Positions 1 to 8,139 of a stretch of 64,000 nucleotides of DNA are shown here, in pieces; position 1 is the stretch's first letter, and each line of letters starts with the position of its first letter. Made by a program: the position numbers and the translations under genes. The stretch covers positions 62,001-126,000 of the forward strand of contig NZ_JABJVV010000007.1 in assembly GCF_013155545.1 (NCBI RefSeq). The letters are read 5' to 3'. The DNA comes from Caenimonas soli (GTDB lineage: Bacteria; Pseudomonadota; Gammaproteobacteria; Burkholderiales; Burkholderiaceae_C). The notes under the pieces are model-generated. The model was not told where the DNA came from, ran no database searches, and saw nothing but the letters and a program-made list of their open reading frames with translations.

Positions 1-820
1 AGTACAGCAGCGCGACGATGAGGAGGATGAAGCCGTAGCCGTCCCGAAACGAGGCCGATAGGTAGCGCGAGCCCAGGCTTTCGGCGATGCCGAGCAGGAA
101 GCCCGCGAGCACGGCGCCCGGCACACTGCCGAGGCCGCCGAGCACGGTGAGGATGAAGCCTTTCATGAGCGGCGCGGCCGCCATGTAGGGCGTGATGGCG
201 AACAGGCTGCCGTACAGCACGCCCGCAGCACCGGCCATCGCGCTGCCCAGCACGAACACCACGGCGGTGACCTGCGAGATCTCGATACCGACGAGCGCGG
301 CGCCCGTGCGGTTCTGTCCCATGGCGCGGATCGCCTTGCCGATGCGCGTCTTCTGCAGGAACAGGTAGCAGCCCACGACCAGCAGCACGACCAGTCCGAG
401 TACCAGCATGCGCTGCGACGACAGCGTGAGCCCCGCGATCTGGAAGCTGCCCGGCAGCGGCGGGTCGAACGTTCGCGGGTCGGGAGTGAACGCCGCCGCG
501 GCGAGGTTCTCGATAACCATGATGAGGCCCAGGGACGCGGTCAGTCCCTGCATGTGATCGGTGAGCGTGAAGCGAAACACCACGCGTTCGAGCAGGAGCC
601 CGAGTGCGCCCATCGCGACCATGCCGATCAGCAGCGCCGGCCAGAAACCGAACCCGGCGGATACGACGAAGAACGCCGTGTACGCGCCGAGCATCACCAT
701 CTGGCCGTGGGCGAAATTCAGGATCCCCATGATCCCGAACACCAGCGTCACGCCGATGGCGACGGTGGCATAGAGCCCGCCGACCATCAGGCCGTCGAGC
801 AACGTCTGGACGAGATCCAT
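1..820 (-). CDS. livH: Branched-chain amino acid-type ABC transporter permease LivH (3' end outside window)
   Basis: I read this frame directly from the minus strand. It starts at ATG 818-820 (MDLVQTLLDGLMVGGLYATV) and stays open for 273 codons to the window edge, so the C-terminus is missing. It is strongly hydrophobic with the LivH-type motifs NFAHGQMVMLGAY near residue 35 and GLGSVPGAVLAGFLLG near the visible end, consistent with an inner-membrane permease of the HAAT family. It follows the periplasmic binding-protein gene by 19 bp and presumably shares its transcript. Given the neighbouring acyl-CoA synthetase, the substrate is more likely a carboxylic acid than leucine; that is inference. 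LivM, LivG and LivF would be expected beyond position 1. Confidence 0.9.
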   Translation of the reverse strand, partial: MDLVQTLLDGLMVGGLYATVAIGVTLVFGIMGILNFAHGQMVMLGAYTAFFVVSAGFGFWPALLIGMVAMGALGLLLERVVFRFTLTDHMQGLTASLGLIMVIENLAAAAFTPDPRTFDPPLPGSFQIAGLTLSSQRMLVLGLVVLLVVGCYLFLQKTRIGKAIRAMGQNRTGAALVGIEISQVTAVVFVLGSAMAGAAGVLYGSLFAITPYMAAAPLMKGFILTVLGGLGSVPGAVLAGFLLGIAESLGSRYLSASFRDGYGFILLIVALLY

Positions 821-839
821 GCCGGTGCGCCGTCCTGCC

Positions 840-1994
840 CTACAGCGCGCTTGCGCGCACGGAGGTGACCTTGCCGTCCTTAAGCATCCCGATATCGATG
901 TCGGACTGCGCGCGGCCGTCCTTGTCGAAACGCATGGTGCGAACGCCATCGTACTTCATGTCCTTCACCTTCGCCGTTATCGCCTTGATGTCGGTGGTCG
1001 AGCCGACCTCCTCCATCGCGCGGGTCATCATGAACACGGTGTCATAGAACGTGAGGGCCCAGTAAGTGTTGGGCGAGACGTCCTTCTTGGTGAACGCCTT
1101 GTAGCGCTCGATCCAACCCTTGACCTTCGGGTCGGACGTGTTGTCCAGGTCGCGCGTGAGAATCTGCCACGTGAAGCCATCCACCGCCTTGGCATACTTG
1201 ATCGCCGGCGCGCCGGAGCCGCCGCGGTACATGAACTTCTTGGGCAGGCCGCCCAGTTCCGTCGCCTGGCGCAGGATCGCCTCGACCAGCGCGTCGTTGG
1301 TGCCGGTCAGCATGCCGTCCAGCCCCTGGTTCTGGAACTTGCGCAGCACTGGCGCGAAGTCCTGCGTGTCAGGCTGGAAATACTCGACGATCGACACCTG
1401 CACGCCGTTCGCTTCCAGCAGCGGCTTGTAGATGGCGACGATGCTGCGGCTCACGTCCTCGTTGGGCAGCATGATGCCGACCTTCTTCAGGCCCAGCTCC
1501 TTCACGCTCGTGGGGACGAACGATTTGGCTACCGTGGCGTCGTTGTTCAGCGTGCGGAACATGATGTCGGCACCGGGCTTGCCCAGCAGCGTGTCCATGA
1601 GCGTGAAGCCGCCGAAGTACAGCACCTCGTTCTTCGAGAACAGCGTCGCCGCGGCCATGCCAGGGCCGCTGGTAAGCACCCCGAAGATGACCTTGATGTC
1701 GTCATCGCGCAGCAGGCGCTGGGCGCCCGCCACCGCGAACTCGGGCTTGGACTGCGCGTCCTCCGAGACCGCTGCAAGCGTGTATTTTCGCCCCTTGACG
1801 GTGACGCCGCCGCGCTTGTTGATCTCGTCCACGGCCATCAGTACGCCTTCACTGGCCGGCAGGTCGAAGCTCGAGTGCGGGCCCGTCAGGCTGTTGACCA
1901 TGCCGAGCTTGATGGTCTGCGCGAAGCAGGAAGTAGCCAGCGCGAAGCCGGCCAGGGTCATCGCGCCGAGGCGCGCAATGTTTCGGTAATTCAT
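840..1994 (-). CDS. Periplasmic substrate-binding protein of a Liv-type ABC transporter
   Basis: The product is 384 aa, a usual length for the Leu/Ile/Val-binding (Peripla_BP_6) family. It has a Sec signal peptide at about residues 1-26 (MNYRNIARLGAMTLAGF..., cleavage after CFA), then the family start TIKLGMVNSLTGPHSSFDLP. It should capture the solute in the periplasm and deliver it to the LivH permease encoded 19 bp downstream. It lies 15 bp after the acyl-CoA synthetase gene, which suggests an uptake-plus-activation operon. The ligand cannot be read from the sequence. Carboxylic or aromatic acids are common ligands of such paralogues in Burkholderiales. Confidence 0.9.
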   Translation of the reverse strand: MNYRNIARLGAMTLAGFALATSCFAQTIKLGMVNSLTGPHSSFDLPASEGVLMAVDEINKRGGVTVKGRKYTLAAVSEDAQSKPEFAVAGAQRLLRDDDIKVIFGVLTSGPGMAAATLFSKNEVLYFGGFTLMDTLLGKPGADIMFRTLNNDATVAKSFVPTSVKELGLKKVGIMLPNEDVSRSIVAIYKPLLEANGVQVSIVEYFQPDTQDFAPVLRKFQNQGLDGMLTGTNDALVEAILRQATELGGLPKKFMYRGGSGAPAIKYAKAVDGFTWQILTRDLDNTSDPKVKGWIERYKAFTKKDVSPNTYWALTFYDTVFMMTRAMEEVGSTTDIKAITAKVKDMKYDGVRTMRFDKDGRAQSDIDIGMLKDGKVTSVRASAL

Positions 1995-2009
1995 GTCTTC
2001 TAGTCCTTT

Positions 2010-3569
2010 CTAGACGTTCCAGAACTGTTCTCGCAACTCCCTGCGCAGTACCTTGCCCATGCTGTTGCGCGGCAAGGCATCCAGAGTGAACAGCGACCTC
2101 GGGTGCTTGTAGCGGGCGAGACGGCTGCTGCAGAAGTCGACGACTTCTTCAATCGTGAGTGTCTCGCCGGGCAGGACCACGACGCAGGCGCGGGGCGACT
2201 CGCCCCACTTCTCGTCGGGCACGCCGACCACTGCGACCTCGTAGACCTTGGGATGCTCGGCGAGCACGCGCTCGATCTCGGCGGGATAGACGTTTTCGCC
2301 GCCGGAGACGATCAAGTCCTTCTTGCGGTCGAGGATGTGCAGGAAGCCCCGCTCGTCGATAAAACCGATGTCACCGCCGGTCTCCCACCGGCCCGTGCGC
2401 ATGGCGCGCGTGGCGTCCTCATTCTCGTGGTAGCCCAGGAAGGGCACTGGATTGCAGGCGTGGATGACGCCTTCGCGGCCGCGCGGCATTTCCTCCCCGC
2501 TCTCGTCGAGAATCGCGATCTCGCAACCAAAGGACGGGCGGCCGAGCGAACGGTCGCTGGCGAGGATTTCCTCGTGCGGGCAGTACGTGATCCAGCCGCT
2601 CTCAGTCCAACCATAAGTGTCCGACAGGCGTGCGCGCGGAAAGCCGGCCTCGAAACCTTCGACCGTCGACAGCTGCAAGCGCGAGCCCGAGCTCATGAGG
2701 CCGCGCAGCCGCGGCAGCTCGAGCGTGCGGCCCGCGTTGCCGGCCGCGCTCACCAGCGCAGCCAGCATGGTGGGCACCAGGAACGCCCACGTAATGCCGT
2801 ACGTCTGCATGTCGTCGAGCGAACGCTCGGGGGAAAAATCGCGTCGAAGCACCACCTTGCCACCCACGGCCAGCGTGATGAGCGAGACCGAGCCGAACGA
2901 TTGGTGGAAGATCGGCCCCGGCACGAGCGTGACCTCCTCCTCGGTGATGCCGTAGCGCCAGCCCCAGGAAGCAAAGCGCGAGAGGATCACTGCGTGGCTC
3001 ATCACCGCACCCTTGGGAAACCCGGTCGTTCCCGACGTGTAGAAGATCGCCGCCGGATCGTTCAGGCCGAACGCGCGCGGCGGAATCGTCGCAGCCGCAC
3101 CTGCGATCGCGCGCTCGAACGCGTGTTCATGATCGCTGGCGGGACCGTAAACGATGGATACGCCCGGCACGCGCTTGCCGGTTTCGCGGAGGGTCTTCAA
3201 GTGACCCAGGTACTCCGCGCCGATGAGAAGCCCCTTTGCGCCGGAGTTGTCCAGAAGGTAGGAAAGCTCGGGCGGGGTGAGGCGGTAATTGGCCGGCACA
3301 GCCACCAGCCCCGCCAGTTGCAGGCCGATGTAGCTTTGCAGGTATTCGGGGCTGTTCTGCGCGAACAGCGCGACGCGGTCACCGGTTTTCAGGCCGCGCG
3401 CCAGCAGCGAATTCGCGAGGCGCACGGCGCCGTCCCAGAACTGCGCGTACGTGAGCCGTCCGCGGTCGTGTTCGATGGCAATGGCGTTCGGGTCGCGCTG
3501 CACGGCCACGCGAACGAGGTCGGCGAGGCAGGTGACGTGGGGAGACGGGGCGATGGGCATGGGGGACAT
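2010..3569 (-). CDS. AMP-forming acyl-CoA synthetase (ANL superfamily)
   Basis: This 519-aa enzyme would activate a carboxylate with ATP and CoA. The adenylation motifs appear in order: YTSGTTGFPKGAVMSHA (P-loop, about residue 175), TYGWTESG (A5), GGDIGFIDERGFLHILDRKKD (A7/A8 hinge), SGGENVYPAEIERVL, and the C-terminal lysine motif RNSMGKVLRREL. It is the first gene of the acs-binding protein-livH unit and has its own promoter with a palindromic operator in the leader. Two in-frame ATGs compete, 3569 and 3560. The second has AGGA nine bases upstream and may be the true start. Acyl-chain specificity is unknown. The TetR circuit links it to the P450 operon. Confidence 0.9.
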   Translation of the reverse strand: MSPMPIAPSPHVTCLADLVRVAVQRDPNAIAIEHDRGRLTYAQFWDGAVRLANSLLARGLKTGDRVALFAQNSPEYLQSYIGLQLAGLVAVPANYRLTPPELSYLLDNSGAKGLLIGAEYLGHLKTLRETGKRVPGVSIVYGPASDHEHAFERAIAGAAATIPPRAFGLNDPAAIFYTSGTTGFPKGAVMSHAVILSRFASWGWRYGITEEEVTLVPGPIFHQSFGSVSLITLAVGGKVVLRRDFSPERSLDDMQTYGITWAFLVPTMLAALVSAAGNAGRTLELPRLRGLMSSGSRLQLSTVEGFEAGFPRARLSDTYGWTESGWITYCPHEEILASDRSLGRPSFGCEIAILDESGEEMPRGREGVIHACNPVPFLGYHENEDATRAMRTGRWETGGDIGFIDERGFLHILDRKKDLIVSGGENVYPAEIERVLAEHPKVYEVAVVGVPDEKWGESPRACVVVLPGETLTIEEVVDFCSSRLARYKHPRSLFTLDALPRNSMGKVLRRELREQFWNV

Positions 3570-3579
3570 CCTGGCTAAC

Positions 3580-3593
3580 TAAGCGCCCGCTTA
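3580..3593. promoter_or_regulatory. Perfect palindromic operator (TAAGCG-CC-CGCTTA)
   Basis: This is a perfect 14-bp palindrome with 6-bp arms and a 2-bp spacer, just downstream of the predicted start of transcription of the acyl-CoA synthetase operon. Near-identical palindromes occur at 9400-9413 and 9422-9435. A TetR-family regulator is encoded at 10353-11018, so I infer these are its binding sites. A regulator bound here would block early transcription. Confidence 0.65.
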
Positions 3594-3606
3594 TCGGCTT
3601 GCTGTG

Positions 3607-3636
3607 ATTCTGGCGAGGAGGTGCGCGCGCTGTCAA
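3607..3636 (-). promoter_or_regulatory. Sigma70-type promoter for the acyl-CoA synthetase operon
   Basis: On the minus strand a consensus -35 TTGACA (3636-3631) is followed after 18 bp by -10 CAGAAT (3612-3607, 4 of 6 matches to TATAAT). The predicted transcription start is near position 3600, placing the palindrome at 3580-3593 immediately downstream. It lies in the 97-bp gap after the ferredoxin reductase stop. Confidence 0.5.
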
Positions 3637-3666
3637 CAGCGTCTACCCGCAGGGGGTGATTGCGCC

Positions 3667-4923
3667 TCATGCCGCCACCAGCCTTTTCAGCTCGACTGAG
3701 AGATCGGCGAGGGCATCAGGGTCCACCCGCACTCCCGCGGCGACCCACTTCCTGGCCAGCATGAATTCGGCGGGGCGATTGACGGCGTCCGCCGCAATGA
3801 TGACTCCGCCTCTCAGGTAGAACGCCGTGAACGCGTGGGCCGCCATGTCGCCCCGGATCGCGACGGCGTCATGCCCGCGCGAGAGGCCCACCATCTGCAA
3901 TTTCAGGTCATATTGATCCGACCAGAACCAGGGCACGCCGTGGCAAGGCTGGTGTTGTCCGCACAAGGTCGCCGCGGCAGTGCGCGCCTGTTCGGCGGCG
4001 TTGGGCACGCTTTCGATGCGGAAGTGGCCGGTGTGGCCCGGCACGGGTCGGCTGGTGCAGTCGCCGGCCGCGACGATCGCGGGGTCGGACGTGCGGCACA
4101 GCTCGTCGACTATGATGCCGTCGTGCGAACACGTGAGGCCGGCGGCTTGCGCGAGTTCGACATTGGGCATCACGCCCACGCCCGCGACCACGATCTCGGC
4201 TTGCGTGCAGCCGTGGCCACCGGCTGCATCTTTCCACAGCACGCCGCTTACTGATCCGTTGGAGGCGAATTCAAACCCTTCCACCTGCACGCCCGTGCGC
4301 ACGTCCGCGCCCGCGTCGCGATGGACCTTCTCGTAGAAGGCCGACAACTGTGCTGCCGTCACGCGAGAGAGCACGCGCGGTTGCGCCTCCAGCACCGTGA
4401 CCTTGAGCCCGCGCTTGATCGACAGCGCAGCGAGTTCCAGGCCGATGTAGCCGCCGCCGATCACGACGATGCGCGCGCCTTCTTCCAACTGGGGGCGCAG
4501 CCGCTGTGCGTCGGCGAGTGTGCGCAGGCAATGGACGTTCGGCGCCTGTTCCGCGCGTTCGGCGCCGGGGAGCGCAAGCCGCCGCGCCCGCGCTCCGGTG
4601 GCGATGGCCAACTGCGAGTAGGCGATGGACTCGCCGGATTCGAGCACGATACGCCCGGCCGCGCGGTCGATGGCCGACACACGGGCGCCGGGACGCACAG
4701 CGATTCCTGCCGCCTCATAGGCCGCTGCGTTGCGGATGAGGAGCGGATCGATAGCTGCGTTCGGATCGCCTAGCCATGTCTTCGACAGAGGTGGGCGCTG
4801 GTAGGGCAGCACCGGCTCGTCCCCCAGAAGCAGCACGGGCACCGAGGGGTCGAGCTGCCGCAACTTGGCGGCGAGCTCAGAGCCCGCGTGGCTGGCGCCG
4901 ATGATGACGCGCGGCTCTGTCAT
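3667..4923 (-). CDS. FAD-dependent NAD(P)H:ferredoxin reductase (rhodocoxin/putidaredoxin reductase type)
   Basis: This 418-aa flavoprotein should pass electrons from NAD(P)H to the small ferredoxin encoded in the same operon and so to the P450. An N-terminal dinucleotide motif GASHAGSELAAKLRQ binds FAD. A second Rossmann motif GGGYIGLELAAL near residue 150 binds NAD(P)H. The late FAD motif DPAIVAAGDC is near residue 280. I chose ATG at 4923 (MTEPRVIIGASHAGSE) rather than the longer upstream frame because it gives the family length and an ATGA overlap with the acyl-CoA dehydrogenase stop. It is the last gene of the P450 operon. Confidence 0.88.
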   Translation of the reverse strand: MTEPRVIIGASHAGSELAAKLRQLDPSVPVLLLGDEPVLPYQRPPLSKTWLGDPNAAIDPLLIRNAAAYEAAGIAVRPGARVSAIDRAAGRIVLESGESIAYSQLAIATGARARRLALPGAERAEQAPNVHCLRTLADAQRLRPQLEEGARIVVIGGGYIGLELAALSIKRGLKVTVLEAQPRVLSRVTAAQLSAFYEKVHRDAGADVRTGVQVEGFEFASNGSVSGVLWKDAAGGHGCTQAEIVVAGVGVMPNVELAQAAGLTCSHDGIIVDELCRTSDPAIVAAGDCTSRPVPGHTGHFRIESVPNAAEQARTAAATLCGQHQPCHGVPWFWSDQYDLKLQMVGLSRGHDAVAIRGDMAAHAFTAFYLRGGVIIAADAVNRPAEFMLARKWVAAGVRVDPDALADLSVELKRLVAA

Positions 4924-6044
4924 CGCCTGGTTCCTTCCTGGGGTAGCAGGCGCCGCGCCACGACCAGGTGGTTCAGGACCGACGTGCCGTCCACCACGGC
5001 CATCATTCGGGCGTCTCCGGAAAGCTCCGCCAGCGGATGCGAGGCATGCAGGGACGACGAGCCCAGCAAGTCTTCGGTCCATCGGCAGGCGTCCAGGGCC
5101 AGTTCGCCCGCGAGCGCCTTCGCAGCCGAAGCCATGGCCACGCTATCCGCGCCCGCCAGCTCGCCGGCCACCTTCAGGCACAACAGCCGCACCGCCTCAC
5201 ACCGGGCCACGAGTTGTGCGAGCCCATGCTGAACGAGCGAGCTCGAAGCCAGCGGTGTGCGGGCCGCCACGCGCACGCCCGCGTAGTCGCGCGCAATGTC
5301 GAGGGCCGCGCGTGCAATCCTGAAAGCCTGCAGTGCGGCAAGCACGCGCGCGATGGGAAAAGCAGACTTCGTTCCCTTCAGTCCCTCGCCTTCGGCGCCC
5401 AGGCGCAGCTCGGCGGGAATCTCGCACCCGCGGAACGTCAATCGCGCGAACCCGAGGTGGCGCAGACCGACGGGCTCGAGCGCCTCGCGCGTGAGTCCGG
5501 GTGTGTCGCCAGGAACGAGGAAGCGGGTCAAGCCGACTTCGCTGCGCGCGAGCACAACGATCATGGTTGCGGCCAGGCCGTGCGTCACCCAGGTCTTCTC
5601 GCCGTCGATCACGTACACATCTCCGGCACGGCGGGCCGTGGTCGTCATGCGCTCGAGGTCCGAACCGGCATGCGTCTCCGTCATCGCGATCGCGCCGATG
5701 CCCTCGCCTTCCAGCAGCGAAGGCATGAAGCGCTCTTGCTGGCCAGGGCTTGCAAACTGGTGCAGATAGCGCTGCACGCTGTGATTGCCCAACAGGGCCA
5801 GTTGCGGCGACAAGCCTTCAACGAGTGCAGAAAATTCGAGCACGTCCAGCCCGTGGCGGCCTTCTTCAGGCGGTAGGGTCGATGCGAGATAGCCCGTCGG
5901 CGCCAGTTCCCGGAAGATCGCGCGCAGCTCGCCCGCGTCGAACGGGCGCCCCTTGGGCCTAGGATGCGCGGCAGCCACTTTCTCGGCCTGCTCGAACAGG
6001 GCGCGTTCGCGCGTCGTGGAAGCGAAGCGATTGTTGTCTTGCAC
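4920..6044 (-). CDS. Acyl-CoA dehydrogenase with a substituted catalytic glutamate position
   Basis: This FAD enzyme should oxidise an acyl-CoA at the alpha-beta bond. The start is GTG at 6044, two bases after the CoA-transferase stop with AGGA upstream, giving 374 aa. Family motifs include IAMTETHAGSDLERM and VIDGEKTWVTHGLA. The C-terminal motif that normally reads YEGT, with the catalytic base, reads VVDGTSVLNHL here, so Asp352 sits where the common Glu would be. Either Asp serves, the base lies elsewhere (as in isovaleryl-CoA dehydrogenase types), or chemistry is altered. It is coupled to the ferredoxin reductase by an ATGA overlap. Confidence 0.85.
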   Translation of the reverse strand: MQDNNRFASTTRERALFEQAEKVAAAHPRPKGRPFDAGELRAIFRELAPTGYLASTLPPEEGRHGLDVLEFSALVEGLSPQLALLGNHSVQRYLHQFASPGQQERFMPSLLEGEGIGAIAMTETHAGSDLERMTTTARRAGDVYVIDGEKTWVTHGLAATMIVVLARSEVGLTRFLVPGDTPGLTREALEPVGLRHLGFARLTFRGCEIPAELRLGAEGEGLKGTKSAFPIARVLAALQAFRIARAALDIARDYAGVRVAARTPLASSSLVQHGLAQLVARCEAVRLLCLKVAGELAGADSVAMASAAKALAGELALDACRWTEDLLGSSSLHASHPLAELSGDARMMAVVDGTSVLNHLVVARRLLPQEGTRR

Positions 6045-6046
6045 GG

Positions 6047-7129
6047 TCAGTCCTGCTGCGGCAAGCCGGGTGGAGGGCGCGGTTCGCCACGCTGTGTGGT
6101 TTCGAATTCGAGTGGCATGCGCACGTGCATGACCTCCCCCAGGCGGAACAACATCCCGCGTTGAAGCAATTCCTCGTCGCGCAGCACCTCGGCATAGCTG
6201 CGCTCGGGACCACATGGCACGCCCGCGGCGCGCAGCAGCGCCGTCCACTCAGCGCGCGACTTCGTGCGCATCGCGGGGCCGAACATCTCCTCGATGCGGG
6301 GCTGCGCGGCGCAGCGCTGTTCATTGGTGGCGAAGTCGGGATGCTCCGCCCAGTCGCCGCGGCCCGCCGTGCGGCACAGGGCCTGCCAGTGCCTGCTGGT
6401 CAGCACCGTCGTGAGAAGCCGCCCGTCCGCAGTGTCGAACATCGGCGTGCAGGAGACCGTCGAATGATTGCCATTGCGCCGCGCAAACGCGGGATCGGCA
6501 TGGAAGAGGCCGATCTGCGGGTACTGCATGTACAGGCACGTGTCGGCGAGTGATATCTGGATGGCGTCGCCCTCGCCCGTCTGGCGGCGGTTCTCGAGCG
6601 CGGCGAGCACACCGAGCGCCGCCCAGACGCCGGTGGTCACGTCGACGACGGAGGCCCCCGTGCGATAGCCCGGCCCTGACACCGGGCCGGTGGAATTCAT
6701 CAAGCCCGTCGACGCCTGGGCGAGCCCGTCGGTGCCTGCAGGCCCGCCCGCGCCGAAGCCCGTCACGAGCACCGTAATCAGGCGCGGCTGCACTGCGCGC
6801 AGCGTAGCGCTGTCCAGCCCCGCGCGTTTGAGCATGGCGGGCGCGAGGTTGGAGATCACGACGTCGGCTTTGACTGCTAGCGCGCGCGCTCGATGCGCCT
6901 GCTCGGGTACGGTGATGTCGAGCAGCACCACGTCCTTGCTGCGATTCGTCGATGCGTACAGCGCGGCGACATCGCCCGCCATCGGACCCATGCGGCGCGT
7001 GATGTCACCTTGCGGCGGCTCGACCTTCATGACGCTTGCGCCGAGGTCCGCCAGCACTTGCCCGCAGGACGGCCCCGCGACCATGTGCGTGAACTCCACG
7101 ACCTTCAGCCCCGTGAGGACGGCGGCCAA
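6047..7129 (-). CDS. Class III CoA transferase (CaiB/BaiF family)
   Basis: This 360-aa protein belongs to the formyl-CoA/carnitine CoA-transferase family, which moves CoA between carboxylic acids. It begins LKVVEFTHMVAGPSCGQVLADLGASVMKVEPP and carries IQISLADTCLYMQ near residue 195, where the Asp is the candidate acyl-anhydride nucleophile. The only start giving the full N-terminal family motif is TTG at 7129, preceded by a strong GGGGAGGGA ribosome site and one base after the upstream stop. It could activate a substrate of the P450 pathway using succinyl-CoA or recycle CoA from a product; which one is unknown. Confidence 0.86.
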   Translation of the reverse strand: MAAVLTGLKVVEFTHMVAGPSCGQVLADLGASVMKVEPPQGDITRRMGPMAGDVAALYASTNRSKDVVLLDITVPEQAHRARALAVKADVVISNLAPAMLKRAGLDSATLRAVQPRLITVLVTGFGAGGPAGTDGLAQASTGLMNSTGPVSGPGYRTGASVVDVTTGVWAALGVLAALENRRQTGEGDAIQISLADTCLYMQYPQIGLFHADPAFARRNGNHSTVSCTPMFDTADGRLLTTVLTSRHWQALCRTAGRGDWAEHPDFATNEQRCAAQPRIEEMFGPAMRTKSRAEWTALLRAAGVPCGPERSYAEVLRDEELLQRGMLFRLGEVMHVRMPLEFETTQRGEPRPPPGLPQQD

Positions 7130-7130
7130 T

Positions 7131-7922
7131 TCAATCCCTCCCCAGCGGCCGCCGCGGCGGGCCGTCGTAGGTGATCTCTTCGTCGGGCACGTGGCGCCAT
7201 CCCGCCTCGCGCGTCATCTCCTCCAGCGCGTGAACGGCCAAGCCGGCGCTGCGGGGCATGAAGGCCAGCGCGCGCAACAGGCGCCAGTCGAATCCCATGT
7301 CCAGTCCCAACGCACCCAGCGCGCCGTCCTGATTCATCGGCAGCTTGCGGCCTTTCACCTTGAGGAGCGCGTCTTCCATCGCAAGCGCAAGGCGCGAGTA
7401 GTCGCCTGTTACCCCGTTGGCGTCGGCAATGCGGTACAGGCGCGGCACCCGCGGATCCCCTTCGGGATGCAGCGCATGCCCGTAGCCCGGCACCTTGCGG
7501 CCTTGCGAGAAAAAGTGCTTCACGATCGCGCTGGCTGCCTGCTCCTGCGTTTCGCGCCCTGCGCGGATTTCCGGAACGTGCGCCGCGAGTTGCTCACCCA
7601 GTTGCTCGCACGCGCCCCCGTAGGTGTCGCCGAAGGCCATGACGCCGCCGGCGACCGCCGCCTGGATCGGCGAGCCGGCGGAAGCGAGGTAGCGCGTCAC
7701 GATGCTCGACGGCACGATGCCGTGATCCAGCACGGAGACCATCATGGCGTCCAGCAGCTTCGCATGGCCGGGCGGCGGCAGTTCGCCTGTGGCCAGCAGC
7801 AGGAACGCTTCGGCGAAGGACACCTTGCCAACCAGTTCCGCGAGGTCGTAGCCGCGCAGCACCACCGAATGCTTGTCGCCATAGGAGATGGCCGTGCGCC
7901 ACTTGTCGCGCGTAGCGCTCAT
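7131..7922 (-). CDS. Short citrate-synthase-fold protein (citryl-CoA lyase-like)
   Basis: At 263 aa this is far shorter than citrate synthase (about 370-430 aa). It keeps the central and C-terminal catalytic region: KVPGYGHALHPEGDPRVPRL near residue 140 supplies the conserved His/Arg element, and LPMNQDGALGALGLDMGFD follows. Databases usually label such proteins citryl-CoA lyase or citrate synthase family. Known relatives make or break C-C bonds next to a CoA thioester, so a retro-Claisen cleavage or condensation in this pathway is possible; that is inference. ATG at 7922 overlaps the ferredoxin stop by four bases. Confidence 0.75.
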   Translation of the reverse strand: MSATRDKWRTAISYGDKHSVVLRGYDLAELVGKVSFAEAFLLLATGELPPPGHAKLLDAMMVSVLDHGIVPSSIVTRYLASAGSPIQAAVAGGVMAFGDTYGGACEQLGEQLAAHVPEIRAGRETQEQAASAIVKHFFSQGRKVPGYGHALHPEGDPRVPRLYRIADANGVTGDYSRLALAMEDALLKVKGRKLPMNQDGALGALGLDMGFDWRLLRALAFMPRSAGLAVHALEEMTREAGWRHVPDEEITYDGPPRRPLGRD

Positions 7923-8137
7923 TGCTGTTCCCCTTCATCAAAAACGAGAGAGATGGCCGACACCGGGCACATCTCCTCGGCCTCGCGCGCGGCGGCTTCG
8001 TCGAGCTCCGGCGAGATGTACCGGGCATGGCCATCGGGCTGGAACGCGAACTTGTCCGGATACGACGAAACGCACATGCCCGAGCCGACGCAGAGGTTCG
8101 GGTCGATGCGTACCGCGATCAACTTGCGCTGGGTCAT
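7919..8137 (-). CDS. Small P450-type ferredoxin (three-cysteine, [3Fe-4S]-like)
   Basis: This is a 72-aa ferredoxin. Visible cluster ligands are CVGSGMC (Cys16 and Cys22) and MCPVSAIS (Cys57). The Cys-x2-Ser-x2-Cys...Cys-Pro pattern is that of ferredoxins which serve cytochromes P450 and often hold a [3Fe-4S] cluster. The start MTQRKLIAV at 8137 lies two bases after the P450 stop. The adjacent P450 and the reductase further down the same operon supply its electron acceptor and donor. Confidence 0.9.
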   Translation of the reverse strand: MTQRKLIAVRIDPNLCVGSGMCVSSYPDKFAFQPDGHARYISPELDEAAAREAEEMCPVSAISLVFDEGEQQ

Positions 8138-8139
8138 GC

